Shown: positions 17,135 to 30,717, numbered from the stretch's first letter. The stretch is DNA of 64,000 nucleotides from Planctomycetota bacterium (GCA_003671275.1 QWPB01000024.1:62001-126000), one strand, 5' to 3'. A program made the numbers and translations. Notes: generated by a model not told the origin, from the sequence alone.

Positions 17135-18877
17135 TCACTCGGACTTTGGTTCCGCAGGGGGCGCTGGCTTTTCCTCCGCAGGAGCTGGGGGCTCGGCGGG
17201 CTTGGCTCCGTCGGCGGGCGGGCTACCTTCCGCAGGCTTTTCGGCCTCGACGGGAGCCCCTTCTGCAGGCTTCGCAGGTTCAGCGGGCGTTTCCGGTGTG
17301 GCAGCTTTGCCGCCCTGAGGCTCTGCCTTCATGGGGAGTTTCGGAAGATTCGGCAACTCGGGCAGCGGTTCACCCGGAGCGGGCGTATTCGGCTCTTCCA
17401 AGTCTTCGGGTTTGACTCGCAAGTCCTCGAACAGATCTTCCGAGATGACGTAGTACCAGTCCGCGAACCGGGCATTCAGCCGTTTGGCTTTTTTCTCCCC
17501 TTCCGCGACCTTCTCGTCGTACTCCTGCTTCTTGATTTTGAAGACGCTCATCTGGAAGTTGTATTCCTCCAGAGCCTTGTCATAGGCTGCTTTGGGATCG
17601 GTCTTCGGGCCTTCGGCGGGTTTTTCGCCGTCGGCAGGCTTGTCGGCTTCCGGCACCGCGGTGGCATCTTCTTTTAGCGGCTCGGGCTTCACGGGCTCGA
17701 CCGGAGCTTCGCCAATCACTTCCGGGTTAAACTGAGCCGTGATGAATACAAAGCGATTCTTCTTGACGCCCTCGGCGGGCTCTCCCTGCGGGTTGTCGGC
17801 TTTGGGCGGACTGGCGGTGGCAGCTTCCTTTTCGCTTCCGATTTCCACTTCGACATCCGACCCGGTGAATACCGACCCGAAACGCAGAATGTAAGTCACC
17901 CCGTTGAAGGTTGAGACAATCAACTCACCTTCATTTGACAACAATCCTTTACCAGGAATGAAGTAATACCCGCGGGCGGCCAGACTATCGAGATCCGACT
18001 GAGTGACCTTGAGGGTATCGCTTTCTGACAAGCTGGCACTGAGTCCTTCGGGTTTCTTGCGAACCCCTACAATTTTCAGATCATCAAACGCCGTCAACAT
18101 CGAGTTGATGACGCTGGTCTTGGGCTTTTGGGATGTCGTATCGAGATCAGCGATCGTCCAATCCTCGGTGGCTGAATCGCGTTCGATCAGCGACTTCGGT
18201 CCATCGGCAAATTTCTTCTGAACGATATCGACAGAATATCGGTCCAGAACGATCGCTTTGACATCATCCCGTCGCAGGTCAAGCAGATCGGGCTCGATCC
18301 AGTCTCCGAACTTCGTGGACAGTTCGATCTTTAGTTCGGACAGGTAGAACCGCTCTTCGTCCGCACGACGAACGTAATAAGTATTTCCCGGACCGGCCTT
18401 TTTATTGCCGATGACGTAATCGACCAGGACTTTGTCCTTGTCTTTCAACGTGATCCGCTGGCCGCGACCTTCGGTGTCCCCTGCGGACTCATCCAGGGGG
18501 TCGAGCAGGTTATGCTCTTTGTGAGCCTCTTTGGTGCGTCCCGCGAGGCTGCCCCGGGTGATGCCAATGACGCTGGCTGCGGTCGTCTTCAGACGATCCT
18601 TACCATCGGCGGGGTAGTTGTTGTGCGACGGAATCCGCCACGTGCCATCCTTGAATTCCACGCTGAAGGTGCCGGTCTTGGCGGCTTTCTTGTCGAAGAC
18701 CGCCACCGAGAGCGAGGTCGCCTTGCCAGGATCCCGAAACTCGGGGAAGAACTCTTCCCCGATCCCCTGACTCCAGTCGACCTCTTTGGGACGGCTCGAC
18801 CAGTGCGTGAAACCCGCCACGCCGGCCGACAACACGGCGGCGACGAGGAAGACCAGTGTCCGTTGAATCGAAGTCAT
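17135..18877 (-). CDS. DUF4340 protein of a Gld-like ABC exporter operon
   Basis: This membrane-anchored protein of the DUF4340 family is usually encoded next to GldG-type ABC transporter components. The start MTSIQRTLVFLVAAVLSAGVAGF (18877) gives one N-terminal transmembrane anchor. The rest is extracytoplasmic, with repeated DUF4340-like blocks (FSVEFKDGTWRIPSHNNYPADGKDRL; VLVDYVIGNK...YYVRRADEERFYLSEL). The C-terminal ~200 residues are Pro/Ala/Glu/Lys-rich low complexity (PAEPKAP-like repeats), probably disordered, perhaps spanning the periplasm. It is the third gene of the ATPase, GldF/G and DUF4340 set, 63 nt after the GldFG gene. The transported substrate is unknown. Confidence 0.85.
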   Translation of the reverse strand: MTSIQRTLVFLVAAVLSAGVAGFTHWSSRPKEVDWSQGIGEEFFPEFRDPGKATSLSVAVFDKKAAKTGTFSVEFKDGTWRIPSHNNYPADGKDRLKTTAASVIGITRGSLAGRTKEAHKEHNLLDPLDESAGDTEGRGQRITLKDKDKVLVDYVIGNKKAGPGNTYYVRRADEERFYLSELKIELSTKFGDWIEPDLLDLRRDDVKAIVLDRYSVDIVQKKFADGPKSLIERDSATEDWTIADLDTTSQKPKTSVINSMLTAFDDLKIVGVRKKPEGLSASLSESDTLKVTQSDLDSLAARGYYFIPGKGLLSNEGELIVSTFNGVTYILRFGSVFTGSDVEVEIGSEKEAATASPPKADNPQGEPAEGVKKNRFVFITAQFNPEVIGEAPVEPVKPEPLKEDATAVPEADKPADGEKPAEGPKTDPKAAYDKALEEYNFQMSVFKIKKQEYDEKVAEGEKKAKRLNARFADWYYVISEDLFEDLRVKPEDLEEPNTPAPGEPLPELPNLPKLPMKAEPQGGKAATPETPAEPAKPAEGAPVEAEKPAEGSPPADGAKPAEPPAPAEEKPAPPAEPKSE

Positions 18878-18940
18878 GGCTGGGACTCGACGAGTGAATG
18901 TAGGGGGCGAACGGTTTCCGAAGGGCACATACCGCTGGAT

Positions 18941-21679
18941 CTAGCGAGAAACCAGTCGGTCGCTGGAGATTCCGCTGTCTTCGTTCAGCACGCGATAGAT
19001 CAGCACAACCATCCCCATCAGAATGGCGGGCAGTGGGCAGAGCAGCATCAATCGCATCCAGACGCCATTCTCGATCGCTTTTTCCTTGTTGTTCGACTCA
19101 ATCCGGGCTGTCCGGATGGCTGAGGCTTTCGCCCGGTCGATTTCCTTTTGGGTCAACTCCAAGCGACGATTCTCGGCTGCCGCCCGTGTTTCAAGGATGG
19201 TGATCTTGGTGACTTCATCCAATTCTTTATTGTTCTTGATCTCTTCCAGCACCTTGTCGAGCGCGGCTTTCGCATCGGCCAGGCTCTTGTCTGCTGCCTT
19301 GTTGGCCTCTTGCTCACGGGACTTTCGGATCTTGTCGAAGTCCTGCTTCTGTTCGTCCACTTTGGCGAGCGGCGTTTTTACCGGTCGACGGTTCCGCAGT
19401 CTCACATAACCCTCTTCACCCGCCAGGGCATCAACACAGTTCATAACGAACAACGAATTGTCGATTTCCAGATTCAAGAGTTGCCGCTCCGCCACGTCAT
19501 ACATGATGCTGTGGACGAGATCTGTGTCCGCAACATAGATCACGTTCACGCCGTTCGTCTCTGTTCCCTTGATCCGGGCGGCCAAAACGTGTGATTCCTT
19601 GTCCGGTACGCGGAGGCCGTCCAGCTTGACCTGCGGCTGACCGAACATGGACGACTCCGTGGCGTCGCTCCACCCCTGCAAGCCGGTGTTGTCGGCAGCG
19701 GTCTTCAGTAATGGAGTGAACTCCACCTTCGCCCCGCTGGCTTTCTGGATCGTTCCCGCGAAGAACGCCAGCACTTCCTGCAGTCCTGCCGTGATGGGAT
19801 CCTGGGTGTTGATCCCTGATTTGCTCGCATCCGTGGCGGACTGTACATACAGAAGCTGTTTGTAGGGCAACTGCTCTTCCAGGGCCGGATGCGGATTGTG
19901 TTCGTCGAACACGACATCGTTTGGATCCCAGTCGATCCCAATCGCGTCGATCAGCGAGGTGGCCTTGCCGCCATCGGCCTTCGGTGCTCCAGGAGCCCCA
20001 CCCATCCCGAACATCCCACCGCCCTGTCCCGGCTTGTTCGGCATGTTCGGTGAGTTGTCCAGACCGGTGAATACCGGCACCGGATCATCAAAGATCAAAC
20101 AGGGAGCCCCGGTCTTCACGTAGTCAACCAGGTTCTTCATCTGTTCCTGAGTCAGCGATGAGGGCAACACAGCCACCAGCACGTCCACGGGATCGGCGGG
20201 GGGAGTTTCCTCGGCAGTGGGGTCCAACGATTCGCCGCTCTTGGGTGTTTCGGGCGGCTTGGCTCCCTTGACCGGAATCGGCTTGTCCGGACTCACTTCG
20301 ACGACTTTGTACTGCTGCTTCAGATCCGTCACCAGCCTCCACTCGGGGTTTGGTTGGAACGTCTGCATATTCATGCCGCCGAACACCTTGGCGTCGGTCG
20401 TCAGAATGCCCACCGTCAGTTTCTTAGCCTTGGAAACGGTGCCGATGGCGCGGGTGATTTCATACTCAACGGGTGTTCCCTTCTCGAAGTAAGGCACTAC
20501 CACCTGGTCAAAACCACTGCTGGCGACGACTCCGAGAAACACTTCTTCCAGAGAGAACCGGCCATCCTTTTCCGTCTGGGCCTGTCGCGGCTGAATGCCC
20601 CACTGGGAGGCTTCTTCCGCTTCCTTGCTCAGTGGCTGGACGGTGACCAGGCGGACATCCACTTGCGATCCGCCCATCTTGTCGAACTCTTTCAGGATCC
20701 CCTGAAGTTTCTTGCGAACCGGCAGGAATTCCTTGGGCACCTCTTCCGAGAGATATGCGGTAAGCATCACCGGACGCTTGGCGTCGATCTTGTTAATCAC
20801 GTCCCGCGACACCGGCGACAACGAGAACTGCGATCCTCGGGTTAGGTCAAGTCGACTGCCAATCACCGAGAAGGCATACGACAGACACACCGCCACAATT
20901 GTCAGGCAGATCGCCCGGACGGCGTACTGAATCCCATTACCCGTCGCCGTCGGAGAACCCTTCCAATGCCGCCGGGCAATCATCACCGCATTCAGGTACA
21001 GGAACACCGCCGTGATTGCGATGAAATAGATCGCTCCACCCAGCGGGATGATCCCTGACGAGAACTCGGCCAGATATCCCGACACTCCCAACGGCTCGCG
21101 AACCCCCAGGGATTCAAACCAGCTGCGAACCCCGCGCAGCTCATCCACGAAGACAAACAGCGAGGCCATCAGGGCGGCCAGTACGAACGCCACGGTCGAG
21201 GAATTCGTCAGTGAGGAGGCAAACATTCCGACCGCCAGCATTGCGGCCCCCGCCAGCCAGTAGCCGACATAGGTGGTCAGCAGCATGCCGTAATCCGGGC
21301 TGCCCAGGTATTCGAGCCCCAGGATCAGCGACCCGGTAAACATCAGTGAAATCGTGTAGACACCCAGCACAGCCCCGTACTTGCCCGCCAGGATTTCACT
21401 GTCCTTCGCAGGCAGTGTGAATAGCAATTCGTCCGTTCCCTGTTTCCGCTCATCCGCCCAAGCCGTCATCGTAATGGCCGGGACGATGAACAGCAGCAGC
21501 CAGTGAAAATTCGTACTCAGCCGATCAAGAGAACAGTCGTTCTCGGCAAAGAATCGTGTGTCCATGGCCAATGCCACAGCCAGCACGACAAACGCCGTGA
21601 TGAACAGATAGCCCAGCACTCCGGTGAAGTAGCTGGCGACATTCCGCTTGAGAACCGCAAGGATCACATGCAGCCGCAT
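18941..21679 (-). CDS. ABC permease fused to GldG-like auxiliary domain (GldF-GldG fusion)
   Basis: The N-terminal ~240 residues form an ABC-2 type permease with six hydrophobic segments (VASYFTGVLGYLFITAFVVL; TMTAWADERKQGTDELLFTLPAKDSEILAGKYG is the classic GldF-like signature). A further helix (AICLTIVAVCLSYAFSVIGS) leads into a GldG-like ABC_transp_aux region (SRDVINKIDAKRPVMLTAYLSEEVPKEFLP...). A second extracytoplasmic portion holds long coiled-coil sequence near the end (DFDKIRKSREQEANKAADKSLADAKAALDKVLEEI), then a final transmembrane helix (PLPAILMGMVVLIYRV). In Bacteroidota the homologues serve gliding or secretion; here they form an exporter of unknown cargo with the preceding ATPase. 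Confidence 0.87.
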   Translation of the reverse strand: MRLHVILAVLKRNVASYFTGVLGYLFITAFVVLAVALAMDTRFFAENDCSLDRLSTNFHWLLLFIVPAITMTAWADERKQGTDELLFTLPAKDSEILAGKYGAVLGVYTISLMFTGSLILGLEYLGSPDYGMLLTTYVGYWLAGAAMLAVGMFASSLTNSSTVAFVLAALMASLFVFVDELRGVRSWFESLGVREPLGVSGYLAEFSSGIIPLGGAIYFIAITAVFLYLNAVMIARRHWKGSPTATGNGIQYAVRAICLTIVAVCLSYAFSVIGSRLDLTRGSQFSLSPVSRDVINKIDAKRPVMLTAYLSEEVPKEFLPVRKKLQGILKEFDKMGGSQVDVRLVTVQPLSKEAEEASQWGIQPRQAQTEKDGRFSLEEVFLGVVASSGFDQVVVPYFEKGTPVEYEITRAIGTVSKAKKLTVGILTTDAKVFGGMNMQTFQPNPEWRLVTDLKQQYKVVEVSPDKPIPVKGAKPPETPKSGESLDPTAEETPPADPVDVLVAVLPSSLTQEQMKNLVDYVKTGAPCLIFDDPVPVFTGLDNSPNMPNKPGQGGGMFGMGGAPGAPKADGGKATSLIDAIGIDWDPNDVVFDEHNPHPALEEQLPYKQLLYVQSATDASKSGINTQDPITAGLQEVLAFFAGTIQKASGAKVEFTPLLKTAADNTGLQGWSDATESSMFGQPQVKLDGLRVPDKESHVLAARIKGTETNGVNVIYVADTDLVHSIMYDVAERQLLNLEIDNSLFVMNCVDALAGEEGYVRLRNRRPVKTPLAKVDEQKQDFDKIRKSREQEANKAADKSLADAKAALDKVLEEIKNNKELDEVTKITILETRAAAENRRLELTQKEIDRAKASAIRTARIESNNKEKAIENGVWMRLMLLCPLPAILMGMVVLIYRVLNEDSGISSDRLVSR

Positions 21680-21794
21680 AGTCTTCGTCCGTTGCTTGAA
21701 TCGCAGAGCCCGTCCCGGTGGATCGGCACTCCGAAGTGTGAAGGATGTGTTGCCGCCAGGTCGTCATTCCGTAGAACGCCGCCTCGCGTCCCAA

Positions 21795-22529
21795 TCAGGC
21801 TGCCCCGCCGGTCAACTGGCGGAACCGCTTTTCCAGATCCGCTTCTTGAGCGGCCATGGCATCGACGGTGCCGTCAAAAACCAGCCTTCCGCCGTTAATC
21901 AGCAGAACGCGGTTACAGACCGCTTTGACCTCGCTCAGGATGTGTGTCGACAGCAGAATCGTTTTCGTCTTGGCCAAGTCGTGAATCAGCTCTCGCACCT
22001 GAAAGGTCTGATTCGGATCGAGCCCGCTGGTTGGTTCGTCAAGGATCAGAACCTTGGGGTCATGCAGCAGGGCCTGCGCCATGCCGACGCGTTGCCGATA
22101 CCCGCGCGAGAGCTTGCTGATCGGTTTGCCCCAGACTTCTTCCAGTGAACACCGCCGGGCCACGAAATCTAGCCGTTCCGCGAGCTGCCCTGCCCCCAGG
22201 CCGCGAACCTCGCCAAAGTACCGCAGTAGCCCCTTGGGCGTCATTTCCTGGTACAGCGGACCGTTTTCCGGCAGATAGCCCACCAGTTCTGCCGCTTCCA
22301 TCCGGTTTGTGGACACATCGTGCCCGCCAATCCGGGCAATTCCTTCGCTGGGGGTCAGAAACCCCGTCAGCAACTTCATGGTTGTGGACTTTCCGGCACC
22401 GTTCGGGCCGAGAAATGCCGCCACTTGCCCTTGGGGAATGGAAAAAGTCACATCCCGGGTCGCGGCAAAATTGCCGTAAAACTTGCTGAGGCCTTGTGCC
22501 TCGATCATCGCAGGTTGGCCGTTAGTCAT
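21795..22529 (-). CDS. ABC transporter ATP-binding protein (GldA-like)
   Basis: This is the ATPase of the exporter encoded just downstream (permease-GldG fusion and DUF4340). The start at 22529 ([14 protein letters not shown]) is favoured because GGGAG lies 8 nt upstream; [14 protein letters not shown] at 22508 is the alternative. Walker A is [10 protein letters not shown], the signature motif is the [16 protein letters not shown] region, Walker B is [15 protein letters not shown], and the H-loop is [10 protein letters not shown]. Length of about 245 aa is typical for ABC-2/GldA ATPases. It is the first gene of the operon, divergent from serC across a 436-nt region. Confidence 0.92.
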   Translation of the reverse strand: MTNGQPAMIEAQGLSKFYGNFAATRDVTFSIPQGQVAAFLGPNGAGKSTTMKLLTGFLTPSEGIARIGGHDVSTNRMEAAELVGYLPENGPLYQEMTPKGLLRYFGEVRGLGAGQLAERLDFVARRCSLEEVWGKPISKLSRGYRQRVGMAQALLHDPKVLILDEPTSGLDPNQTFQVRELIHDLAKTKTILLSTHILSEVKAVCNRVLLINGGRLVFDGTVDAMAAQEADLEKRFRQLTGGAA

Positions 22530-22774
22530 CGGGCAGATCTCCCTTGCAGCCATTTTGGCAGTCGCTCCAGTGGGCAACCTCATTCACAAGCAACGGGCGT
22601 GCCGAAACGACACTCCCTCCAGTGGCGGAACCGCTGTTCGTCTCTCGGGACAGCTCAGTCACTATGTCAGGTCTCTTCGCAGACCTCAAGGAACCAATCC
22701 ATCGAGCCTGCTGAATGTGAACCGGCGATCTCCAATCATCACCGGGAATCGTCCGCTTCCAAGGGGTCCCCCGA

Positions 22775-22804
22775 TTGACGGAATTCGTTTTCTCCCGATA
22801 TACC
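22775..22804 (+). promoter_or_regulatory. Candidate sigma-70 type promoter of serC
   Basis: TTGACG and TATACC are separated by 18 nt, oriented towards serC. Initiation would fall near 22812, giving a leader of about 150 nt that includes heptad element C. Based on consensus only. Confidence 0.4.
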
Positions 22805-22849
22805 TGCGATCCCCCGGTGGGCAAGGTGTGTCGAACCGGGGTGTGGAAA

Positions 22850-22931
22850 ATTCGAAGTCCGAATCTCAAAATTCGAAACAAGGTCGGCAGCTCAACGGCC
22901 TTGTTCGAGTTTCGAGCGTCGAATTTTGGAT
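22850..22931. repeat. Inverted heptad repeat element C in the serC leader
   Basis: Left arm heptads are attcgaa, gtccgaa, tctcaaa, attcgaa, acaaggt; right arm heptads are ggccttg, ttcgagt, ttcgagc, gtcgaat, tttggat. The inner parts pair (acaaggtcg with cggccttgt, extended by a bulged ttcga/tcgag block), so a hairpin can form in RNA upstream of serC. The period is 7 nt in both arms. Confidence 0.75.
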
Positions 22932-22965
22932 TGATTCCCCGCCCGCGTCTTTCGGAATCAGTGTG

Positions 22966-24054
22966 ATGGCTCAACGGATTTTCAACTTCTCCGCCGGTCC
23001 GGCGGTTCTTCCGGTTCCAGTTCTGGAGGAGGCCCGCGAGGCCCTGCTGTCGTTCGGGAATACCGGCATCGGTATTCTGGAGCATTCGCATCGCGGCAAG
23101 GCCTTCATCAAGGTTCTGGAAGATGTTGATGCCCGGTTCCGCGAGCTGGCGAACATTCCCTCGAATTACAAGATTCTGTTCCTAGGCGGCGGGGCATCGA
23201 CCCAGTTCTACCAGGTTCCCATGAACCTGCTGACCAAGGCCGACACCGCCGATTACCTGATTACGGGCTCCTGGGCGGAAAAGGCCAGTAAAGACGCCAA
23301 GCGGTTCGGCAAGGTCCACATCACCTGTTCCAGTGCGGATCGTAATTTTTCATACATCCCGGACACCGTCGCATACAGCGAGGCCCCCGCCTACGTCCAC
23401 TACACCTCGAACAACACCCTGTTCGGGACGCAGTTCAAGGCACCTCCAACGCCTCCCGCCGGCGTGCCGATGATCTGTGACATGAGCAGCGACATGTTTT
23501 GCCGCCCCGTCGACGTCTCGAAGTATGGCCTGATCTACGCCGGGGCTCAGAAGAACCTGGGACCAGCTGGGGTGACCGTCGTCATTATCCGCGACGACCT
23601 GATCGCCCGGGGAGCGGTCGATATCCCAGCCATGCTTCAGTACCGCACGCACGCGGAGAATGACTCCTGCTACAACACCCCGCCGTGCTTCTCGATCTAC
23701 GTGGTGGGCCTCGTGCTGAAGTGGATTCAGGCTCAGGGCGGACTGGCCGCCATGGAAGCCCGTAATGAGGCCAAGGCCGGTCAGCTATACGCCGCGCTCG
23801 ACAACAGCAAGCTGTTTAAGCCGACTGCCGCTAAGACGAGTCGGTCGCTGATGAATGTGACATTCGTGACCGGCAACGAGGAACTGGACAACAAGTTTGT
23901 GGCCTTCGCCAAGGAGCGCGGGATGGACGGCCTGAAAGGCCACCGCAGCGTCGGTGGCATGCGGGCCAGCATCTACAACGCCTTCCCGTCCGATGGGGTG
24001 GAGGCTCTCGTGGGCGCGATGGCTGAGTTTGAGGCTGCAAATCCCCCCGCATAA
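22966..24054 (+). CDS. serC: Phosphoserine aminotransferase
   Basis: This PLP enzyme converts 3-phosphohydroxypyruvate plus glutamate to O-phosphoserine and 2-oxoglutarate, in serine synthesis and also pyridoxine synthesis. The start is ATG at 22966 ([16 protein letters not shown]), giving 362 aa, the usual size. Landmarks are [22 protein letters not shown], the [16 protein letters not shown] phosphate-binding block, and the PLP-lysine motif [19 protein letters not shown]. Near the end are [19 protein letters not shown] and [19 protein letters not shown]. The ORF track begins about 480 nt too early and includes the leader. No other serine gene is adjacent. A terminator follows. Confidence 0.96.
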   Translation: MAQRIFNFSAGPAVLPVPVLEEAREALLSFGNTGIGILEHSHRGKAFIKVLEDVDARFRELANIPSNYKILFLGGGASTQFYQVPMNLLTKADTADYLITGSWAEKASKDAKRFGKVHITCSSADRNFSYIPDTVAYSEAPAYVHYTSNNTLFGTQFKAPPTPPAGVPMICDMSSDMFCRPVDVSKYGLIYAGAQKNLGPAGVTVVIIRDDLIARGAVDIPAMLQYRTHAENDSCYNTPPCFSIYVVGLVLKWIQAQGGLAAMEARNEAKAGQLYAALDNSKLFKPTAAKTSRSLMNVTFVTGNEELDNKFVAFAKERGMDGLKGHRSVGGMRASIYNAFPSDGVEALVGAMAEFEAANPPA

Positions 24055-24077
24055 TGTCGTGCTGAGAGACACCCCGA

Positions 24078-24118
24078 CCGCAGCTGACTGAGCCATCAGA
24101 CAGCCTGCGGTATTTTTT
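24078..24118 (+). terminator. Intrinsic terminator after serC
   Basis: Stem ccgcag/ctgcgg (24078-24083 and 24105-24110) is followed by ta and six T residues. The loop can fold a little further (ctg/cag). It lies 24 nt after the serC stop. Confidence 0.65.
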
Positions 24119-24246
24119 CGGGGGGCACTCGATTCAGCTCGACATTCCCCATTCGGCGAAACCCGGAGTACCGGGAGCGGTCGACGAGGCGCTTACTCAC
24201 GGCTCACATCCCGATTCAGCGGGGCCCTTTGCAACGCACCGTGCGC

Positions 24247-25554
24247 CTACGGCTTTTTATTCCCCACGCAGAACAAGTGCTTTTCACCCCGTATCAGAAT
24301 GCGGTCGGCAGCGGGAACGGGAGAGCCAATGACTGACTCGCCCATGTTGTTTTCCGCCAGCAGTGCGAACTGGTCACCTGCCACGTTCGCCACAAAGACA
24401 ACGCCATCTTCGCGCGGGGCATAGAGTTTGTCGCCCGCAATTAAGGGTGACGCATAGTAGTTCGATCGGTGCTCGGGGAAACGTCCCTCCCAGACCGTTT
24501 TGCCGGTCACCGGATCGATGCTGGCGACCTCGCCCCGATCCCGAACCAGAATCACCCGGCCTTTGTAGACGATCGGAGTCGGGACAAACGTCCCTACATC
24601 GTCTCGCTGCCACACATGATTCGTCGCGGTGACATCCCCGTTACCGGTTAGTCGAACGCCATGCAATCGGGGAATTCCCCGGTCGTTACGACCATACGCC
24701 ACCACCACCATCTCGTTCACAATCACCGGCGTGGCAATGGCTGGCCACAGCTTGTTCCCCTCGGGATTGAAGTTTCCACAGGACCAGGTCACCTGACCAT
24801 CAGTGGTCCGATGGATGGTCAAATGCTCGGCCCCCCAGACCAGAATCGATTCCAGCCCCTGATGCTGAATGACCAGTGGTGTGGCGTATCCGTGATCACA
24901 CTCCACGGGCGTCGTGTAGTTGCGGGCGACTTTCCAGGCCATCTCGCCGGTCGCTTTGTTAAAGGCCGCCAGCCACGATTCTCCCTGATGCATGCGGACC
25001 ATGATGACATACTTTTCTGTCAGTACCGGCGAGGTGCCATGGTCCCAGAACAAGGTGTCTTTGCCAAACCGCTCCACGAGGTCGGTCGTCCACCGCACGG
25101 AACCGTCGAGTTCCACAGCGGCCAAGGTTCCACTCTTGAAGAAGACGAACACCGCCTTGCCATCCGTCACGGGCGAGGCATTGCTACCCGACCCGTTGCG
25201 GTGTTTACCGGCGTTTTCCGGGCCAAAGGCCGTGCGCCATTTCTCGGCCCCCCGTGTGTCGTAACACAGCAGGGCATCCTTCCCTTCGGTGGGCGAAGTC
25301 AGGTAGATCCGATCCTGCAGCAAGATCGGCGTCGAACATCCCTTGCCTGGCAAGGCTGTCCGCCATTGATAATTTTCCGCACCGAACTGATCCGGGTAAT
25401 GCCCCGTCTCAATACTGCCATGGTCCCGTGGTCCGCGCCATGATCGCCAGTCCGGAATCTCCGCAGCCCCACCCGATCGGGCCATCAGGAACAGCCCCAT
25501 CACCACTGTCAGTTGAATCATCTGCCGCATGGCTGTCGAGCCCCTGAGAGTCAT
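24247..25554 (-). CDS. PQQ-like beta-propeller exported protein
   Basis: This exported protein has outer-membrane-assembly (BamB-like) or PQQ-dehydrogenase-like beta-propeller repeats, a very common class in planctomycetes. The start is set at 25554 (MTLRGSTAMRQMIQLTVVMGLFLMARSGGAAE), with GAGG about 10 nt upstream and a signal peptide. Repeats carry the tryptophan pattern, for example WRTALPGKGCSTPILLQDRIYLTSPT, LAAFNKATGEMAWKVAR, and VASIDPVTGKTVWEGRFPEH. No catalytic residues for PQQ binding are evident to me, so a scaffold or binding role is more likely than a dehydrogenase. Substrate and partner are unknown; the neighbours give no clue. Confidence 0.8.
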   Translation of the reverse strand: MTLRGSTAMRQMIQLTVVMGLFLMARSGGAAEIPDWRSWRGPRDHGSIETGHYPDQFGAENYQWRTALPGKGCSTPILLQDRIYLTSPTEGKDALLCYDTRGAEKWRTAFGPENAGKHRNGSGSNASPVTDGKAVFVFFKSGTLAAVELDGSVRWTTDLVERFGKDTLFWDHGTSPVLTEKYVIMVRMHQGESWLAAFNKATGEMAWKVARNYTTPVECDHGYATPLVIQHQGLESILVWGAEHLTIHRTTDGQVTWSCGNFNPEGNKLWPAIATPVIVNEMVVVAYGRNDRGIPRLHGVRLTGNGDVTATNHVWQRDDVGTFVPTPIVYKGRVILVRDRGEVASIDPVTGKTVWEGRFPEHRSNYYASPLIAGDKLYAPREDGVVFVANVAGDQFALLAENNMGESVIGSPVPAADRILIRGEKHLFCVGNKKP

Positions 25555-25707
25555 GAATGAAACCTCGCAAAACCAGTATATCTCGGTGGTACATCGTGCG
25601 GTACACCCCGGCCCGGGAGGTAGCTTTGAACGGATCACAGTGTCACGCTGATGGCCGGGTACACCAACCCGAGATGACTCCCTGAGACGGCCCAGTGGCC
25701 AGCCCCC

Positions 25708-29445
<3,738 letters not shown>

Positions 29446-29465
29446 GTCGAGTGGTCCTGATTGGA

Positions 29466-30008
29466 TTAAATACGTTGCAACTCAAACCGGACGACTGTGC
29501 CTGTGCCATTTGACAGATCTTCCCGAGTCACGCGGACCGCCTCTCGAAAATGACCAAAGCATCCGCGCAGCAGCCCCTCGGCCAGATCGCCCAGGGCCCG
29601 TTCCGACCGGTAGATTAAGACCAGCTGGTCGCCCCCTTTTCGGATATGGGTGAATTTGGGAAGCTGGGCGTCCGGATACAGCTTGCAGACCTCTGTGTGA
29701 ATCTCGCCATCCACGCTTTCGATCAACGAAAAGGCATCCGTCACGTGGGCGACCAGTTGGGCATAGGACCGAGCCAGAACCCCAAAGAGATGATGCACGA
29801 AGCTCAATAGCAACTCGCTCACCGAAAGGCCCGTACCGGTACTCAACTGACTCAGAATGGCCATCAGCTCACGATGGTCATACGTTCCCACGGCAGTGTA
29901 GGCCCCCCCGGTGGCCAGTTGGGAATTCATGATGGCCTGGTCCACTTGTGAGGCTCCGAATTTCAGCTCGCTGAATTCCAGGAATTCGGTAAACACGATT
30001 CCTTTCAT
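29466..30008 (-). CDS. H-NOX heme nitric-oxide-sensing protein
   Basis: This is a heme NO-binding (HNOB/H-NOX) sensor of 180 aa. The N-terminus MKGIVFTEFLEFSELKFG and the GGAYTAVGTYDHRELM block match the family. The proximal heme-ligand histidine is His104 in GEIHTEVCKLYPDAQLP. The propionate-binding YxSxR motif is Tyr133-Ser135-Arg137 in LIYRSERAL. The position that holds the distal tyrosine in oxygen-binding H-NOX proteins appears to be Leu142, so this one is probably NO-selective (inference). Known H-NOX proteins regulate an adjacent histidine kinase or diguanylate cyclase. Here the hybrid kinase follows after 20 nt, and a receiver protein precedes it. Confidence 0.92.
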   Translation of the reverse strand: MKGIVFTEFLEFSELKFGASQVDQAIMNSQLATGGAYTAVGTYDHRELMAILSQLSTGTGLSVSELLLSFVHHLFGVLARSYAQLVAHVTDAFSLIESVDGEIHTEVCKLYPDAQLPKFTHIRKGGDQLVLIYRSERALGDLAEGLLRGCFGHFREAVRVTREDLSNGTGTVVRFELQRI

Positions 30009-30139
30009 GGCCCTCTTTCTGTGCTGGCAGTGTGTTCGGCATCATCCGTGTGAAGCCGCAGGCGAGCACCATAATCGATTGGCCACACTAGCGGGAATCC
30101 TGGTTGTCTCGCCTGCGAAGGTCGGGCAATGTCCGAAAT

Positions 30140-30670
30140 TCACGCCACTGTCCCCGCCGGGGGCTCCAGGGGCGATCTCGGCGTGGACTGCGGACTGGAG
30201 GGGGCCTTCCAGGGGTCGTTCTCTAACCGGCGGTTCCATTCCCGCAGCAGATCGCGAATCGACCGCACTGCCGACAGAAACCCCCCGGGACGGGGTTCGC
30301 TCTGCGAACGCGTGGCGAACGATTCGACAATCTCCAGGAGTCGTGACACTTCCTCGGTATTCGACTTGTCAAAGGCTCCATCGCAACCCGCGTTGACTAG
30401 CCGTTTGAGAGTCCCATTGTCCAGACGCGCCGAGAAGGCGACGATCAGGGCCTGCGAGTGCTCAGTTCGAATTGCCTCGGCCAGTTCCCCGGCCAGGGAC
30501 TTGCCATGAAAATCATTGTCGATGAAGTACATGTCGAAGTCACCGGTCACGCTCGGCGACAACCGCAACTCGATTTGCAGCTCCGGAAACCGTTGCTGTA
30601 ATTGAAACGCCAGCCATTCGGCGGCATCCTGGTCATCGTCGATGACGAGGGCTTTGAGAGTCTTGTTCAT
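30140..30670 (-). CDS. Stand-alone response-regulator receiver protein
   Basis: A single receiver (CheY-like) domain carries a short Pro/Ser-rich tail and no output domain. The acidic pocket is VIDDDQD (Asp11-13), the phospho-acceptor is most likely Asp51 in MYFIDNDF, with Ser80 (VAFSARL) and Lys102 (GAFDKSN) as the conserved switch and lysine positions. The tail (PWKAPSSPQSTPRSPLEPPAGTVA) looks disordered. It lies between the exopolysaccharide operon and the H-NOX/kinase pair, all on the minus strand, so it is probably the output partner of that kinase, acting by protein contact (inference). The 131-nt gap to H-NOX may hold a separate promoter. Confidence 0.82.
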   Translation of the reverse strand: MNKTLKALVIDDDQDAAEWLAFQLQQRFPELQIELRLSPSVTGDFDMYFIDNDFHGKSLAGELAEAIRTEHSQALIVAFSARLDNGTLKRLVNAGCDGAFDKSNTEEVSRLLEIVESFATRSQSEPRPGGFLSAVRSIRDLLREWNRRLENDPWKAPSSPQSTPRSPLEPPAGTVA

Positions 30671-30717
30671 GGGTGGTCTCCATTTGAAGGGAATGGCGGT
30701 GGGGCGATTGTGGAACG

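Larger units (their letters stand above)
22530..22965. other. Divergent intergenic region, ABC exporter / serC
   Basis: 436 nt without a gene I can support. It holds the predicted serC promoter (22775-22804) and heptad element C (22850-22931). The part nearest the ABC gene shows no clear promoter to me. The long track ORF through here is only the upstream extension of serC. Confidence 0.7.
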
